Shown: positions 35,703 to 43,895 of the stretch, piece after piece
Position numbering within the stretch: position 1 is the stretch's first letter
Layout: every line of letters starts with the position of its first letter
From: Psychrobacter sp. UBA3480
GTDB lineage: Bacteria; Pseudomonadota; Gammaproteobacteria; Pseudomonadales; Moraxellaceae
Assembly: GCF_002377945.1 (NCBI RefSeq)
Contig: NZ_DFQV01000028.1
Span: forward strand, 7,486-71,485
Length of the DNA: 64,000 bases
Direction of reading: 5' to 3'
The notes under the pieces: generated by a model
The model's database searches: none
Seen by the model: only the letters and a program-made list of their open reading frames with translations
What the model was told of the DNA's origin: nothing
Made by a program: the position numbers and the translations under genes

Positions 35703-35745
35703 TAGTTTAAGCATACTTAGTATGCTATAATAAGTCGTACAAGAA
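35703..35745 (+). promoter_or_regulatory. Promoter with palindromic operator and inverted GTACGA box
   Basis: TATAAT at 35726 is preceded by the perfect palindrome GCATACTTAGTATGC (35711-35725), which fills the space where a repressor would block RNA polymerase; the -35 is weak (TAGTTT at 35703). Just after the -10 lies the reverse complement of GTACGACTTATTATA, the box found in P7, here in the opposite orientation. The XRE protein at 36468 is an obvious candidate ligand. Confidence 0.6.
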
Positions 35746-35809
35746 GCAGGCATAATGTTTGCTGACTGCCAAGCTAAGCAGCGACCAATTAGCTTAACGG
35801 AGTAAAACC

Positions 35810-36415
35810 ATGAAATACATTGAAACTAAGCTATCTTATGATGAGTTTATCACCCTCTTAAAGTCTCATACTGATTATTCAGAAGGGTATGATTCTGTGG
35901 GCGAGTTTGCAGACCGCTCAGAAACACTTGATGCAGGCATGGAAGATTACCCAACCTTTTATTACTTCCCCGATCTTGCTGGCAAGAAATACGTTCTAGA
36001 GGAAAACGAAGGTAATGGCGGCTCAGTTGTATATGAAGTAATCGAATGTGATGAAGAAAGTGAATATCCTTGTCAAATTATCTTGCGTGACACAGTGGGC
36101 GCGTGGGATGGTGATGCAAATGAAAACATTGCTCTGTATGAGATCAGTGTTAAGCCTTATGAAGCTGATGAGTTTGACACGGATGTAAGGGTTTGGATTG
36201 AGTTTTATTACTCAGACTCTACAAATGGCGCTCCGCTTGATAGATACGTGAAAAACAATGACATAAATAAAGAGGATTCAAGCTTTGAGGCTTATAAAGC
36301 TCACGAATTTGATACTTACGCAGATGCTCAGGCTTGGATTGATAAGCAAGAAAATAGTGCATACTATTTAAGTAACGGTGAGGTAGATAGACCTAAGTAC
36401 ATAATTACAGGTTAG
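35810..36415 (+). CDS. Acidic protein in the nrdA-flanked insert, unknown
   Basis: 201 residues, strongly acidic and aromatic, with GGAG eight bases before the ATG. There is no signal peptide or membrane helix. The sequence looks strand-rich (YEVIECDEESEYPCQIILRDTVG, VRVWIEFYYSD) with a helical end (FDTYADAQAWIDKQEN). No family recognised. It is the first of two or three genes in the insert between the two nrdA 3' ends and is followed 52 bases later by an XRE regulator, an arrangement like a toxin or cargo gene with its repressor; that role is only a guess. Confidence 0.72.
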   Translation: MKYIETKLSYDEFITLLKSHTDYSEGYDSVGEFADRSETLDAGMEDYPTFYYFPDLAGKKYVLEENEGNGGSVVYEVIECDEESEYPCQIILRDTVGAWDGDANENIALYEISVKPYEADEFDTDVRVWIEFYYSDSTNGAPLDRYVKNNDINKEDSSFEAYKAHEFDTYADAQAWIDKQENSAYYLSNGEVDRPKYIITG

Positions 36416-36426
36416 CAAATAACAAG

Positions 36427-36458
36427 CCCCTCAAAAACAGCGAGGGGATTTTGAGGGG
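36427..36458 (+). promoter_or_regulatory. Alternative hairpins able to hide the ribosome site of the XRE gene
   Basis: CCCCTCAAAA (36427) can pair with TTTTGAGGGG (36449), a perfect 10-bp stem that buries the GAGGGG ribosome site nine bases before the ATG at 36468. The same CCCCTC can instead pair with an earlier GAGGGG (36442), leaving the site free. Two mutually exclusive structures are therefore possible in the 52-base gap. Confidence 0.55.
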
Positions 36459-36467
36459 ATTTATAAA

Positions 36468-36974
36468 ATGTCAAAACAAGTGAAAATAGAGATACCACCT
36501 GAGATCAGCTTCTTGGATTTGGGCTTACATAAAGATGATGATAGTGCAATCACTTACAAATTGAGCGTACTTAATTCAATGCTTGCGTATAACAACATCA
36601 AACTTAGTCAACTTACCCAAGACGATGTAGAGTCTTTACTGGTAATGTGGTATATCAGTCATCGCAAAAACGGTGGCGACCCAGATATGACTGCTGAGCG
36701 CCTATTTAATGCTGTAGCTGATACACCTAAATTTGATGTAAAAATCCATTGGGATGCGATTATAGAGCCGCCAACACCTGAGCAAATTAAAGATCTTAGA
36801 CAGCATACTGGCATGACGCAGCCACAAGTTGCAAACTTGCTAGGCTTATCAAATAGGCAGCTTATAAGTGATTACGAGCGGGGCAATAAGTCACCAAACC
36901 TTCAAACATGGACCTTATGGCTATTACTAACCGGGCAACACCCCACATTGACGCTGAGCGATAAGCGATCTTAA
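36468..36974 (+). CDS. XRE-family helix-turn-helix regulator
   Basis: 168 residues. The C-terminal 60 residues carry a classic XRE HTH: TPEQIKDLRQHTGMTQPQV, then ANLLGLSNRQLISDYERG and SPNLQTWTLWLLL. The N-terminal 100 residues are helical and unassigned (SVLNSMLAYNNIKLSQLTQDDVESLLVMWYI). The ribosome site GAGGGG lies in a possible sequestering hairpin. As the only clear DNA-binding protein in the 2.3-kb insert, it probably controls the palindrome-bearing promoter at 35703. Confidence 0.85.
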   Translation: MSKQVKIEIPPEISFLDLGLHKDDDSAITYKLSVLNSMLAYNNIKLSQLTQDDVESLLVMWYISHRKNGGDPDMTAERLFNAVADTPKFDVKIHWDAIIEPPTPEQIKDLRQHTGMTQPQVANLLGLSNRQLISDYERGNKSPNLQTWTLWLLLTGQHPTLTLSDKRS

Positions 36975-37046
36975 GCACTTATAAGAAAAATATAATCAAA
37001 AATAGTATGTTTCGGTTGTCACTCAGTCAACTAGAGGATTATTAAG

Positions 37047-37733
37047 ATGACGAATAAAATTAAACCCGAATGGTCGGTTGATATAGAAGAAGAAAAAGAA
37101 AAAGCAAATATAGCTAAGAAGGAGAGGCTTGCTAACCAGTTAAAACAAAAGGAATGGGAGCTAGAGAGGCTTTCGAAAACTGCAAAAGGATGGGGGCTTT
37201 TAGAACTTGAAGGAACAGAGAGACAGGTTATGTGGGCCAATCAAATTCGAGATGATTTTCTGAATAGGCAAGAAGATGAAATTGACGAGGTTTGTTTTGA
37301 ATGCCTAATGTCCGATCCAACAGCGCAAACTGCACAGTTTTGGATAGAGTATGGAAAAAAAGACGATGATAAAATATTTGATTTTCTTTTAGGCCATTTT
37401 ACTGAGGATGAGCTGGCTAGAGAGTCGGCCATGAATAAGCTCAAACCCCTCGAAGGATACTCTGAAAATCAGATTTCATTTGGAGAATCTATTAGAAGAA
37501 AGTTTCTATATTCTACAGACGATGTTGATGAAAATCTAATATCAAAAGTTAATGAAAATCCAGAAGCCAACCATGCTAATTTTTGGATATTACTTCGAAA
37601 ACGTGCCAGCAAGAATATTCTGCCATTTGCAATAGGTGAAAAATCCATTCAGATCATCGCTGATGAAAAAGAAGAAAAACGGCTCAAAAAGAAAAAAAGT
37701 GGTGCCAGAGACAGGCTTGGCAGGTTAATGTGA
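37047..37733 (+). CDS. Two-repeat charged protein, unknown
   Basis: 228 residues with AGAGGA nine bases before the ATG. The N-terminal 45 residues are a highly charged coiled coil (EEEKEKANIAKKERLANQL). Two copies of a small domain follow: about 57-115 (LEGTERQVMWANQIRDDFL ... AQFWIEYGKK) and about 130-190 (LEGYSENQISFGESIRRKFL ... ANFWILLRKR). The pattern G..(R/K)Q..WA..IR...L and later FWI..(G/R)K resembles a small domain often seen in proteins of phages and mobile elements. The basic tail (KKKKSGARDRLGRLM) could bind nucleic acid. Function unknown. Confidence 0.72.
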   Translation: MTNKIKPEWSVDIEEEKEKANIAKKERLANQLKQKEWELERLSKTAKGWGLLELEGTERQVMWANQIRDDFLNRQEDEIDEVCFECLMSDPTAQTAQFWIEYGKKDDDKIFDFLLGHFTEDELARESAMNKLKPLEGYSENQISFGESIRRKFLYSTDDVDENLISKVNENPEANHANFWILLRKRASKNILPFAIGEKSIQIIADEKEEKRLKKKKSGARDRLGRLM

Positions 37734-37780
37734 TTAACGCTACGCGCACTATAAAGGATTTGATGACGTAGTTTGGTGTA

Positions 37781-37866
37781 TGTACTGCCATAACACTCGC
37801 GACGGTGCTAACGACGCTCAGGACGACATGGAAGACGATTGCGCAGGCGGTGCTTGCAAGATCTAA
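37781..37866 (+). pseudogene. nrdA: nrdA 3'-end fragment (direct repeat copy B)
   Basis: The sequence encodes only the end of NrdA (MYCHNTRDGANDAQDD then MEDDCAGGACKI and the stop) and continues into the same terminator; repeat similarity runs to about 37950. Differences from copy A are mostly synonymous third positions plus a Tyr-to-Cys change, so this is a diverged copy and not a recent duplication. There is no start or upstream nrdA sequence. Confidence 0.9.
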
Positions 37867-37887
37867 TAACAACAGTAATTGATACAG

Positions 37888-37926
37888 AAAAGGGCGGGCT
37901 TTATTTATAAAGCCCGCCCTTTTTTT
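37888..37926 (+). terminator. Second copy of the nrdA terminator
   Basis: AAAGGGCGGGCTTT / AAAGCCCGCCCTTT over ATTTAT with a long T run. It also lies where it could end the reverse-strand gene 37949-39457. Confidence 0.9.
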
Positions 37927-37948
37927 CATAATGGTAATCTAAATGCAA

Positions 37949-39457
37949 TTAAATCTTATCAGCTGCTACGGCAAAAAGGGATTTTTGATCAAACATATAA
38001 AAAGCCTCTCGAATGGCTGGCTTTACTTCATGAAAATTTGAATCACTTTGTAGCGACAATACAGATTCTATCAACTCATTAACAAGAAGATGGTCATACT
38101 CACTAATGTAGATAGACTCCATGGCACCGCCGACACTTACTACTAATATTTTTTTATCATCGCTGGTTTCAAATAAACAGTATTCTGTTATTTGGGTAGG
38201 ATCGTCATTTTGTTTTGCTAGTGAGACAGACGCAAGCAAGTTGCCAGCATAAACATCAAGATAAGCCTCTTCCTCTGTTCTCAAAGGGAACAGTCTTTTT
38301 ATGCTGTATATACGATCAGCAATTAAGGTTACACGCATGTCCGTATTATAGGGTTTAGGCTTACCTACAGGAAGCTCTTTAAAAAACAACATACCAATAA
38401 AGTCTGATAAATATGTCTTTACGCTATAGCTATCATAGTGTTTGCCGCTATTGTCAGATATGAATGCTAGCGCCAATCCAAGCTGATCAAATGAAAACAA
38501 ATTCGCATCATACATATATGCTTTTTCACGCTGATCATCTTCACAAGTTATTATCTTTACCAGAGTGCCATTCGTGAGCTCTGATGTTTTTTGGATAGAT
38601 ATTTTTGGCTGCAAATCAGAAAAATCCCCAAAGAACGCTTGCCAGAAAATAGAGCTTTCCATAAAACCAAAGTAACCATTGCGATAAGCATTCAGGTCTT
38701 TAGCTTGCCAACCCGCGAAAAAGACCTTGAGATCAGAACAGGCTTTCAAGTAAGCGGGGTGTTTTGTATTGCCGCCAGAGCCCACAGTATTCTCTGCTGC
38801 TTCACGGATCTGTAAGGAGTCAAATACCTTAGAAAAACTAACTGGTGGTAGATACGCGCCAACAAGCACTCTCAATCGGCCAAATAAATTTGTCTCAGCA
38901 TAATCGCTTACTTCAAAAAGGCTAGAATCATTGCTTGCGTAATTTTTTATAGCAAAATTACGTGGTAGGCCAGGTTTTTTTGTTCTATTAACCACAGATA
39001 TATCTGCTATAAACACTTTCGGCTCTAATGCCGCATCAATATCTCCTAATGCTTTATCTCTTAGAATTAGACCTGCGACAAACTCTTTAAAGTCGTTAAA
39101 TAAAGAAGCATCGCAATATTCCTTCATATCAAGATAAAGCGTAACGCGATTTTGATCTTTATATTGGTCAGAGCAAGATTTTCCTGCAATGCCAAAATCA
39201 TCGTTTGACACACTATTAATAGTAATGTGTTTGCTAAATACTGGCTCCCATACAATATTGCCATCTAGAAGTATGGAGGTCGTTACCACTATCACCCCCG
39301 AATCTTTAAATATCTCCCATCTGGCATCGCTAATTCCTTTTGATTTTAAAAATCCATCAAACACCTTTTGAAATTCACCCTCTTTAAATCCAATCTCGGG
39401 TTTACCATCAATGATTGTTGCAATCACTAATTGGTCGTGTTTGTTATACATATTCAT
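37949..39457 (-). CDS. Hypothetical 502-residue protein
   Basis: Not recognised. AAAGGA lies eight bases before the ATG at 39457. No signal peptide or membrane helix. The sequence looks like a soluble alpha/beta protein: strand-rich N-terminal part (QLVIATIIDGKPEIGF, VIVVTTSILLDGNIVWEP), a Cys-containing middle (GKSCSDQYKDQNRVTLYLDMKEYCD), and long mixed C-terminal regions (YLDVYAGNLLASVSLAKQ, ILVVSVGGAMESIYISEYDH). It abuts the second nrdA 3' fragment and converges with the insert, so it lies at the right boundary of that recombination site. Confidence 0.75.
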   Translation of the reverse strand: MNMYNKHDQLVIATIIDGKPEIGFKEGEFQKVFDGFLKSKGISDARWEIFKDSGVIVVTTSILLDGNIVWEPVFSKHITINSVSNDDFGIAGKSCSDQYKDQNRVTLYLDMKEYCDASLFNDFKEFVAGLILRDKALGDIDAALEPKVFIADISVVNRTKKPGLPRNFAIKNYASNDSSLFEVSDYAETNLFGRLRVLVGAYLPPVSFSKVFDSLQIREAAENTVGSGGNTKHPAYLKACSDLKVFFAGWQAKDLNAYRNGYFGFMESSIFWQAFFGDFSDLQPKISIQKTSELTNGTLVKIITCEDDQREKAYMYDANLFSFDQLGLALAFISDNSGKHYDSYSVKTYLSDFIGMLFFKELPVGKPKPYNTDMRVTLIADRIYSIKRLFPLRTEEEAYLDVYAGNLLASVSLAKQNDDPTQITEYCLFETSDDKKILVVSVGGAMESIYISEYDHLLVNELIESVLSLQSDSNFHEVKPAIREAFYMFDQKSLFAVAADKI

Positions 39458-39598
39458 AGCATTGTCCTTTTTGTGGGTTGTTTGCTCGCATCATAGGAGC
39501 TAATTTCTTACATCCACTTTCAACTAGAAAGAGGTTGTTGAGGTGGTTTTACTGCGCTTATTAATATTTTTAGCATTGGGTTTGAAATAATAGGTAGC

Positions 39599-40891
39599 TC
39601 AAAAGGTATTAAAATTAGTACCAGAGATCGAGTAATTAGTGCGCTGCGCATCACCCAAAGTGGCGTAACTTGTCTTCTGGACTACTGCTTTATGGCGGTA
39701 CGGCTCAAACAACTCATCTAATGTAGAATGAAAACCACAATCCTCTTCTCTAAACACATAGTCAAAACACATTCTAGATATCGCAGATTGCGGCTCAGAT
39801 GCGTTACGGAATGCTTTAGTGCCACGCCAAGCACCACTATTAATCTTGTCAAAAATACGTTCTATGCCGCTCACGATAGAGTTCGAGGCGTGTGCATGGG
39901 TAATATTTGGCTTTTGCCTATACGCCGCAGCGTTCTCAACAGCTTTATAGATAATGTAGTGCATATCAGAGACCGGCAGATCTTCTAAGCAGGCGAGTAG
40001 CATGCCATTGGTTTTAGCACCAAAAGTGGGTGATAAGCTATTCAAATCTGCCCGGTTGGATAGCTGACTTAAGCACTCTGTCAGCTGGATATTTTTGCAC
40101 AGCAATTCAAACTCAGGGTTTGTTACCAGGGCATGAATGTCTTTTTGAGACTTGGCATAAATCATTATTTCAGTGAGCTCAGATTGAGTGTAAGCAAACT
40201 CAAAGGTTGACTGGTAATAGTCAACATCCAGTTTTCCATCTTCAAGGATGGTAACTGTATCGAAACTCTCTTCTGGAACCAATAACAGAGCGTGTAGCTC
40301 AAATAGGCGAGAGAGAATCATTTTATCCAATACCATCAATGGAGACAGGGGTAGTGAGAAATTGTGCCGTAAAGAAATGGTCCTTTCTAAGTCCTCTTCA
40401 CCCAAAATCTCTATCACCGCCGCAATCATCAACTTATGGACGCCAGATAGCTCTGATACAGGCGTGATACAGGCTAACTGGTCCTCTCTATAACCATTGA
40501 TATAATCAGAAAACGCCTGCACTTGCGCTTGTCTTATGCGTACTGCCTCATCTTGCTGTTGTTGACGGATTAGCTGCTGTTTTTGCCATTCAGCCTCGCG
40601 GCAGTCTTTACACTCCCAGTTTTCATAAGCTTTAAAACTAATAAAGTCAGTGCGAGTGCGACAAACATCAGGCTCACCGCAACTTACACATTGGCAATCC
40701 ACCATAACAAGGCGGCTATTCTCTTTGATAATGATAGGCACATCATAAGGAGTGAGACCAAATTCCTGAGCAATGGTTTTGGTGTTATGTACGAACTTGG
40801 GTTTTTTACTGCTTTCTCGGAGCCAATATTGATTGCAAATGCGTTTATTGGTTTCTGTAATACCTGGTCGATAGTGGATCTCTGTTCTCAT
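39599..40891 (-). CDS. Zinc-ribbon-containing protein, unknown
   Basis: 430 residues; AGAGG six bases before the ATG at 40891. Cysteines around residues 65-100 (CQCVSCGEPDVC and WECKDCRE) form a likely zinc ribbon. A charged glutamine-rich helix follows (EWQKQQLIRQQQQDEAVRIRQAQVQAF). The remaining 290 residues are helical. The N-terminus has an EFGLTPYDVPIIIKEN segment that could be a small DNA-binding or recognition unit. The pattern suggests a nucleic-acid-associated protein, but no family is claimed. A TGTGTAATTCTACACA palindrome lies 51 bases upstream. Confidence 0.72.
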   Translation of the reverse strand: MRTEIHYRPGITETNKRICNQYWLRESSKKPKFVHNTKTIAQEFGLTPYDVPIIIKENSRLVMVDCQCVSCGEPDVCRTRTDFISFKAYENWECKDCREAEWQKQQLIRQQQQDEAVRIRQAQVQAFSDYINGYREDQLACITPVSELSGVHKLMIAAVIEILGEEDLERTISLRHNFSLPLSPLMVLDKMILSRLFELHALLLVPEESFDTVTILEDGKLDVDYYQSTFEFAYTQSELTEIMIYAKSQKDIHALVTNPEFELLCKNIQLTECLSQLSNRADLNSLSPTFGAKTNGMLLACLEDLPVSDMHYIIYKAVENAAAYRQKPNITHAHASNSIVSGIERIFDKINSGAWRGTKAFRNASEPQSAISRMCFDYVFREEDCGFHSTLDELFEPYRHKAVVQKTSYATLGDAQRTNYSISGTNFNTF

Positions 40892-40941
40892 GGTTGCCTC
40901 TGAAAATTTCTCTACATTTAATATGGGTTCTTATCAATTAC

Positions 40942-40957
40942 TGTGTAATTCTACACA
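40942..40957. promoter_or_regulatory. Palindrome TGTGTAATTCTACACA
   Basis: TGTGTA and TACACA arms around ATTC in the gap between the divergent 39599 and 41131 genes; a candidate operator. The 239-base gap also holds AT-rich promoter-like sequence and an AAATAGCGA tract at about 41025. Confidence 0.4.
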
Positions 40958-41130
40958 TAATTCATAACATTACTGTCTATTATAAAGGATTTTATCGTAA
41001 TAATTATGGTAATATATATTATATTAAATAGCGATTAACTACTATAAAATAATTAGTGTTTTATTCGTGTTAGCCGATAAGTATGACGGTTATGCACTAG
41101 AACGCAAACCAATTATAAAAGGGAGTAAAG

Positions 41131-41379
41131 ATGTTGAAAAATATTGTTGTGAATTCACTAAAACTCATAAGCGGCCTACTGCTTTTTATTGCAGTGCTGT
41201 TTTTCGCGGCATTTGTTTCAGGTGGCGTGATGGATTACTGCCTTGATAAAGGCATGGGTGCGGGCTATGCTTATCTCTTTGCTATGAGCGCATTAGTTTT
41301 TGTGGTTGGCTTATTAGGTGGAGTAGGATGCATTGTGTATGCGGAGCTACATAATCGGAAGTATGATATTAAAAACTAA
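41131..41379 (+). CDS. Small two-helix membrane protein
   Basis: 82 residues, two membrane helices (SGLLLFIAVLFFAAFVSGGVM and YAYLFAMSALVFVVGLLGGVGCIVYA) separated by a short loop with one Cys and a Lys, and a charged tail (ELHNRKYDIKN). GGGAG lies five bases before the ATG. No family recognised; small proteins of this build can be holin-like, but no lysis partner is near. Confidence 0.65.
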   Translation: MLKNIVVNSLKLISGLLLFIAVLFFAAFVSGGVMDYCLDKGMGAGYAYLFAMSALVFVVGLLGGVGCIVYAELHNRKYDIKN

Positions 41380-41787
41380 CTTTGCTAGCAGTAGGTGTGA
41401 AAAGCACTGCGTTAACCGCACTACCTACCAAGAACCATATTTGATACAATAAAAACCATCCTTCTTAAGAGGGGTGTCGCCGCTCATAAAGCGCTGGCAT
41501 GACAGTAAAACTCCCTTTTTTGGGATAGCTGAATCGAATGGGTAGGGCTGTCAGAGCGTCATCCAATCCCATCTTGGGATGCCGTCGAGTATAAATACTT
41601 ACTCATGTTACAATTGATTTTACTTTCCTTCTTATAGGATGAATGAGTGTCGCAGGCATTGCAGACGACATTATCGATATTCCCAGCTTCTTTTCATTAA
41701 GAGCAAAAAGGGATAAAAAAAACCACTTAGCTTTCGCTTAGTGGTTTTTTTGTGGGCAGTGATTGAACCAAAGTGGCAAGCATGCAC
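41380..41787. other. 408-base gap with inverted repeats and a possible 32-codon frame
   Basis: Contains TGACAG / CTGTCA (about 41500 and 41550) enclosing ACTCCC / GGGAT pairing, and an ATCCCA / TGGGAT hairpin near 41570, so part may be a structured RNA. A small frame (MSVAGIADDIIDIPSFFSL...) starts at about 41647 after AGGA and runs into the terminator at 41715-41751; it may be a gene fragment. No larger gene is seen. Confidence 0.35.
41715..41751 (+). terminator. Rho-independent terminator
   Basis: AAAACCACTTAGC / GCTTAGTGGTTTTTT stem over TTTC; strong and usable in both directions. Confidence 0.85.
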
Positions 41788-42345
41788 TCAAGAGCCTCTA
41801 ACGTTTTTTAGGTGAATTCGTTTAGTACGCCAGGTGTTTGGCATCCTTCTGGTTTCAATGTGCTTATAAGCAATGATAATATCAGCAGGTGACATAACCC
41901 TATCTTTATAACTCTTAATAAGGCGTATCGTGCCGTACACACTAGTAGCCATACAACTTGGTATAGCGCTATTTTTAAATGTCGCACGACCAACGAAACT
42001 TAGTACATTAATCATTGGATAGTCTTTTGACTTCAATAGATACCTCAATGCACCTAAATGTCCATTATTTTGCTTCAATGGATTGTAAAAATCGTAACTG
42101 GTGTGGCCAAACGATTGTGTCCAATAGGCCGAATTATCATTGATAGTAATGTTGCCACTGTAGTTTTTTACTTCAATGACAAAAATACCATAGGGCGACA
42201 CGACAACGTGATCGATCTGGCTTGTGGCACCGTTATCAAATTTCACGGTTACGTTGGACAACACCTTGTACTGGCTGCCTAAAAGAAAAAACATAGCAAG
42301 CCTTAACTTCATCTCGCCTATAAAACCCTTCAAAGCACTCATCAT
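41788..42345 (-). CDS. NERD-domain protein (nuclease-related)
   Basis: 185 residues. The N-terminal half matches the NERD domain: GEMKLRLAMFF, then TVKFDNGATSQIDHVVVSPYGIFVIEVKNYSGNI split by the expected D-H and E-V-K residues, then WTQSF and FYNPLKQN. This is a PD-(D/E)XK-like nuclease fold whose partners and substrates vary; it is common in mobile DNA. The C-terminal half is basic (IETRRMPNTWRTKRIHLKN). The start has two adjacent ATG codons. It lies between a strong terminator and the P-loop gene on the same strand and may share its transcript. Confidence 0.85.
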   Translation of the reverse strand: MMSALKGFIGEMKLRLAMFFLLGSQYKVLSNVTVKFDNGATSQIDHVVVSPYGIFVIEVKNYSGNITINDNSAYWTQSFGHTSYDFYNPLKQNNGHLGALRYLLKSKDYPMINVLSFVGRATFKNSAIPSCMATSVYGTIRLIKSYKDRVMSPADIIIAYKHIETRRMPNTWRTKRIHLKNVRGS

Positions 42346-42401
42346 TTCTTACTCAATATTTGATTTGTTTTCACCACCTACTACAACAATAGGCGGGATT
42401 G

Positions 42402-42878
42402 TTATGCAGCAAACTCTTCAATGCCGCCTTGACACTCAGTCAAGTTTGCAAAGTTAGACTTGTCATGCTTATCAAAAGCACCAGCCTCTTGAATGGCCAC
42501 AATAACCGTGTAGCCTTTGCTGATTAGCTGATCAACTGCTTCAAATTCAGACTCATCACCTCTCACTTCATCCCATACCACAATATTCAAGCTATCTTTA
42601 ACTTGAGGTAGGGCAGATGCAGACTCAACGGCAGATGCGATACCCGCTTGATAGTCAGCACCGGCTAAATTAAGGCTTGTAATAGTTTGAATGTTTTGAG
42701 CTTCGACATTAACTTGCTTTATGACAGCCTTAACCGCTTCGGTCTTACCAACACCAGGCTGGCCTGAGAACACCACAAGCTTTGGTGTGTCAGACAGGAT
42801 GATGTTGGTAATTTCATCGATGAAGCCTGCAGGGAATGCAATTGCATCATTAGACTTTGATATAAGAAAATTTCGCAT
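42402..42878 (-). CDS. Small P-loop ATPase
   Basis: 158 residues with Walker A GQPGVGKTE near residue 40, Walker B SLNIVVWDEV near residue 97 and a sensor-like strand YTVIVAIQEAGAF. It therefore looks like a single minimal ATPase domain of the AAA/STAND type, without visible partner domains. The substrate is unknown. An AGAGA-type ribosome site precedes the ATG. It lies 56 bases upstream of the NERD gene on the same strand, so ATPase plus nuclease may act together. The ACATGATATCTCATGT palindrome sits in its promoter. Confidence 0.75.
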   Translation of the reverse strand: MRNFLISKSNDAIAFPAGFIDEITNIILSDTPKLVVFSGQPGVGKTEAVKAVIKQVNVEAQNIQTITSLNLAGADYQAGIASAVESASALPQVKDSLNIVVWDEVRGDESEFEAVDQLISKGYTVIVAIQEAGAFDKHDKSNFANLTECQGGIEEFAA

Positions 42879-42925
42879 AATCGATCTCTTTAGTTAGTGG
42901 TTAACAATACGAATCAAGCAGATAT

Positions 42926-42941
42926 ACATGATATCTCATGT
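42926..42941 (-). promoter_or_regulatory. Promoter with ACATGA...TCATGT operator for the ATPase-NERD pair
   Basis: On the reverse strand TTAGCG and TATATC are 17 bp apart with ACATGA / TCATGT arms inside the spacer, so a dimeric repressor bound here would block the promoter. Confidence 0.45.
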
Positions 42942-43126
42942 TACGCTAAATAGCATATTATATTTTCTATTAACAATGCTATTTTTGCAACTAAAAAATA
43001 CAAAATCGAAGTAATAACAACTACTTTAAATAAACGTTAATGAAATAACATTAAATGTTAATATAAATAAATTTAGACATCCTCATGGAATGTATTTTTA
43101 AATATTTAGTGAGAACAGGGGTTTTT

Positions 43127-43750
43127 ATGACGCATGTGGTAGGGGTTTTGGCTGAAAGTATGATTAGTTCTAGCAAGGTCGAGGATATAAGCCTGATTCT
43201 GTCAGACTCAAACATCATGCTGGATTTTATCAATGAGATATGCAATGTGGCAGAATCCATCGCGATAGATGAGCATGGCGTGTTAAAGAACATGGTTTGG
43301 TCATGGCTTAAAGTAAATGGCGATCCCGGTATGGTTTACACGCCAGAATATGATGCAGGTCAAACCATTGTAGTAAAAACTCCATTTAAGACGATATTGA
43401 CAGACGATGAATATAAAAACCCTATCGTCACACCCAAAACCTTTGGCTTGATATGCACCATGATCGCCACAGTAAGTATTCTGGCGCAGCTAAAGGAAAA
43501 GCGCGAAAGAGATTCAGGCTCTGATAAAAAAATGCTTGGACTGATCAAACGTCGCTTAGAAGCTAATATTGATTTTTTTGTTGAATTTTACGCAAACCTA
43601 GATGCAAGCCTTAACAAAACACGGGACTTGATCAACAGTAAAGAACCTAGTGAAAATATACATAGAACACCAGTGGTCGCTGACTTTAATTCAATCTCTG
43701 CACTGGTTGATTCTTACTCCACCTTAAGAGTATTGGAAACCCGCGCTTAA
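43127..43750 (+). CDS. Hypothetical protein
   Basis: 207 residues from the ATG at 43127 (AGGGG five to six bases upstream); an in-frame ATG at 43085 lacks a ribosome site. Mostly helical, no signal peptide. A hydrophobic helix at about 100-118 (FGLICTMIATVSILAQL) could touch the membrane. The rest is charged (KEKRERDSGSDKKMLGLIKRRLE). No family recognised. It is closed by a clear terminator at 43771. Confidence 0.7.
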   Translation: MTHVVGVLAESMISSSKVEDISLILSDSNIMLDFINEICNVAESIAIDEHGVLKNMVWSWLKVNGDPGMVYTPEYDAGQTIVVKTPFKTILTDDEYKNPIVTPKTFGLICTMIATVSILAQLKEKRERDSGSDKKMLGLIKRRLEANIDFFVEFYANLDASLNKTRDLINSKEPSENIHRTPVVADFNSISALVDSYSTLRVLETRA

Positions 43751-43770
43751 TAAATTACATATAAAATCAA

Positions 43771-43798
43771 GCCGCTATCTTATGTATAGCGGTTTTTT
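43771..43798 (+). terminator. Rho-independent terminator
   Basis: CCGCTAT / ATAGCGG stem, seven-base loop, six T residues. Confidence 0.85.
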
Positions 43799-43834
43799 AA
43801 TGATTTATCTTTTAAATTAAATAGTGAATATAAA

Positions 43835-43863
43835 TTGCATTGTTACTATTATTTATATAAAAT
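43835..43863 (+). promoter_or_regulatory. Promoter P9, divergent member of the GTACGA family
   Basis: TTGCAT (43835), 17 bp, TAAAAT (43858); spacer TGTTACTATTATTTATA resembles that of P2. AAATAGTGA lies upstream as in the other members. Confidence 0.6.
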
Positions 43864-43895
43864 GTTATTTTAACTATCAAATTAAAGGACTTGAA

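Noticed and set aside
35724..35760. A reverse-strand P-family promoter at the inverted GTACGA box
   Set aside because: The box is there, but hexamers at the right spacing (TGCTTC and GCATAC) do not look like -35 and -10 elements.
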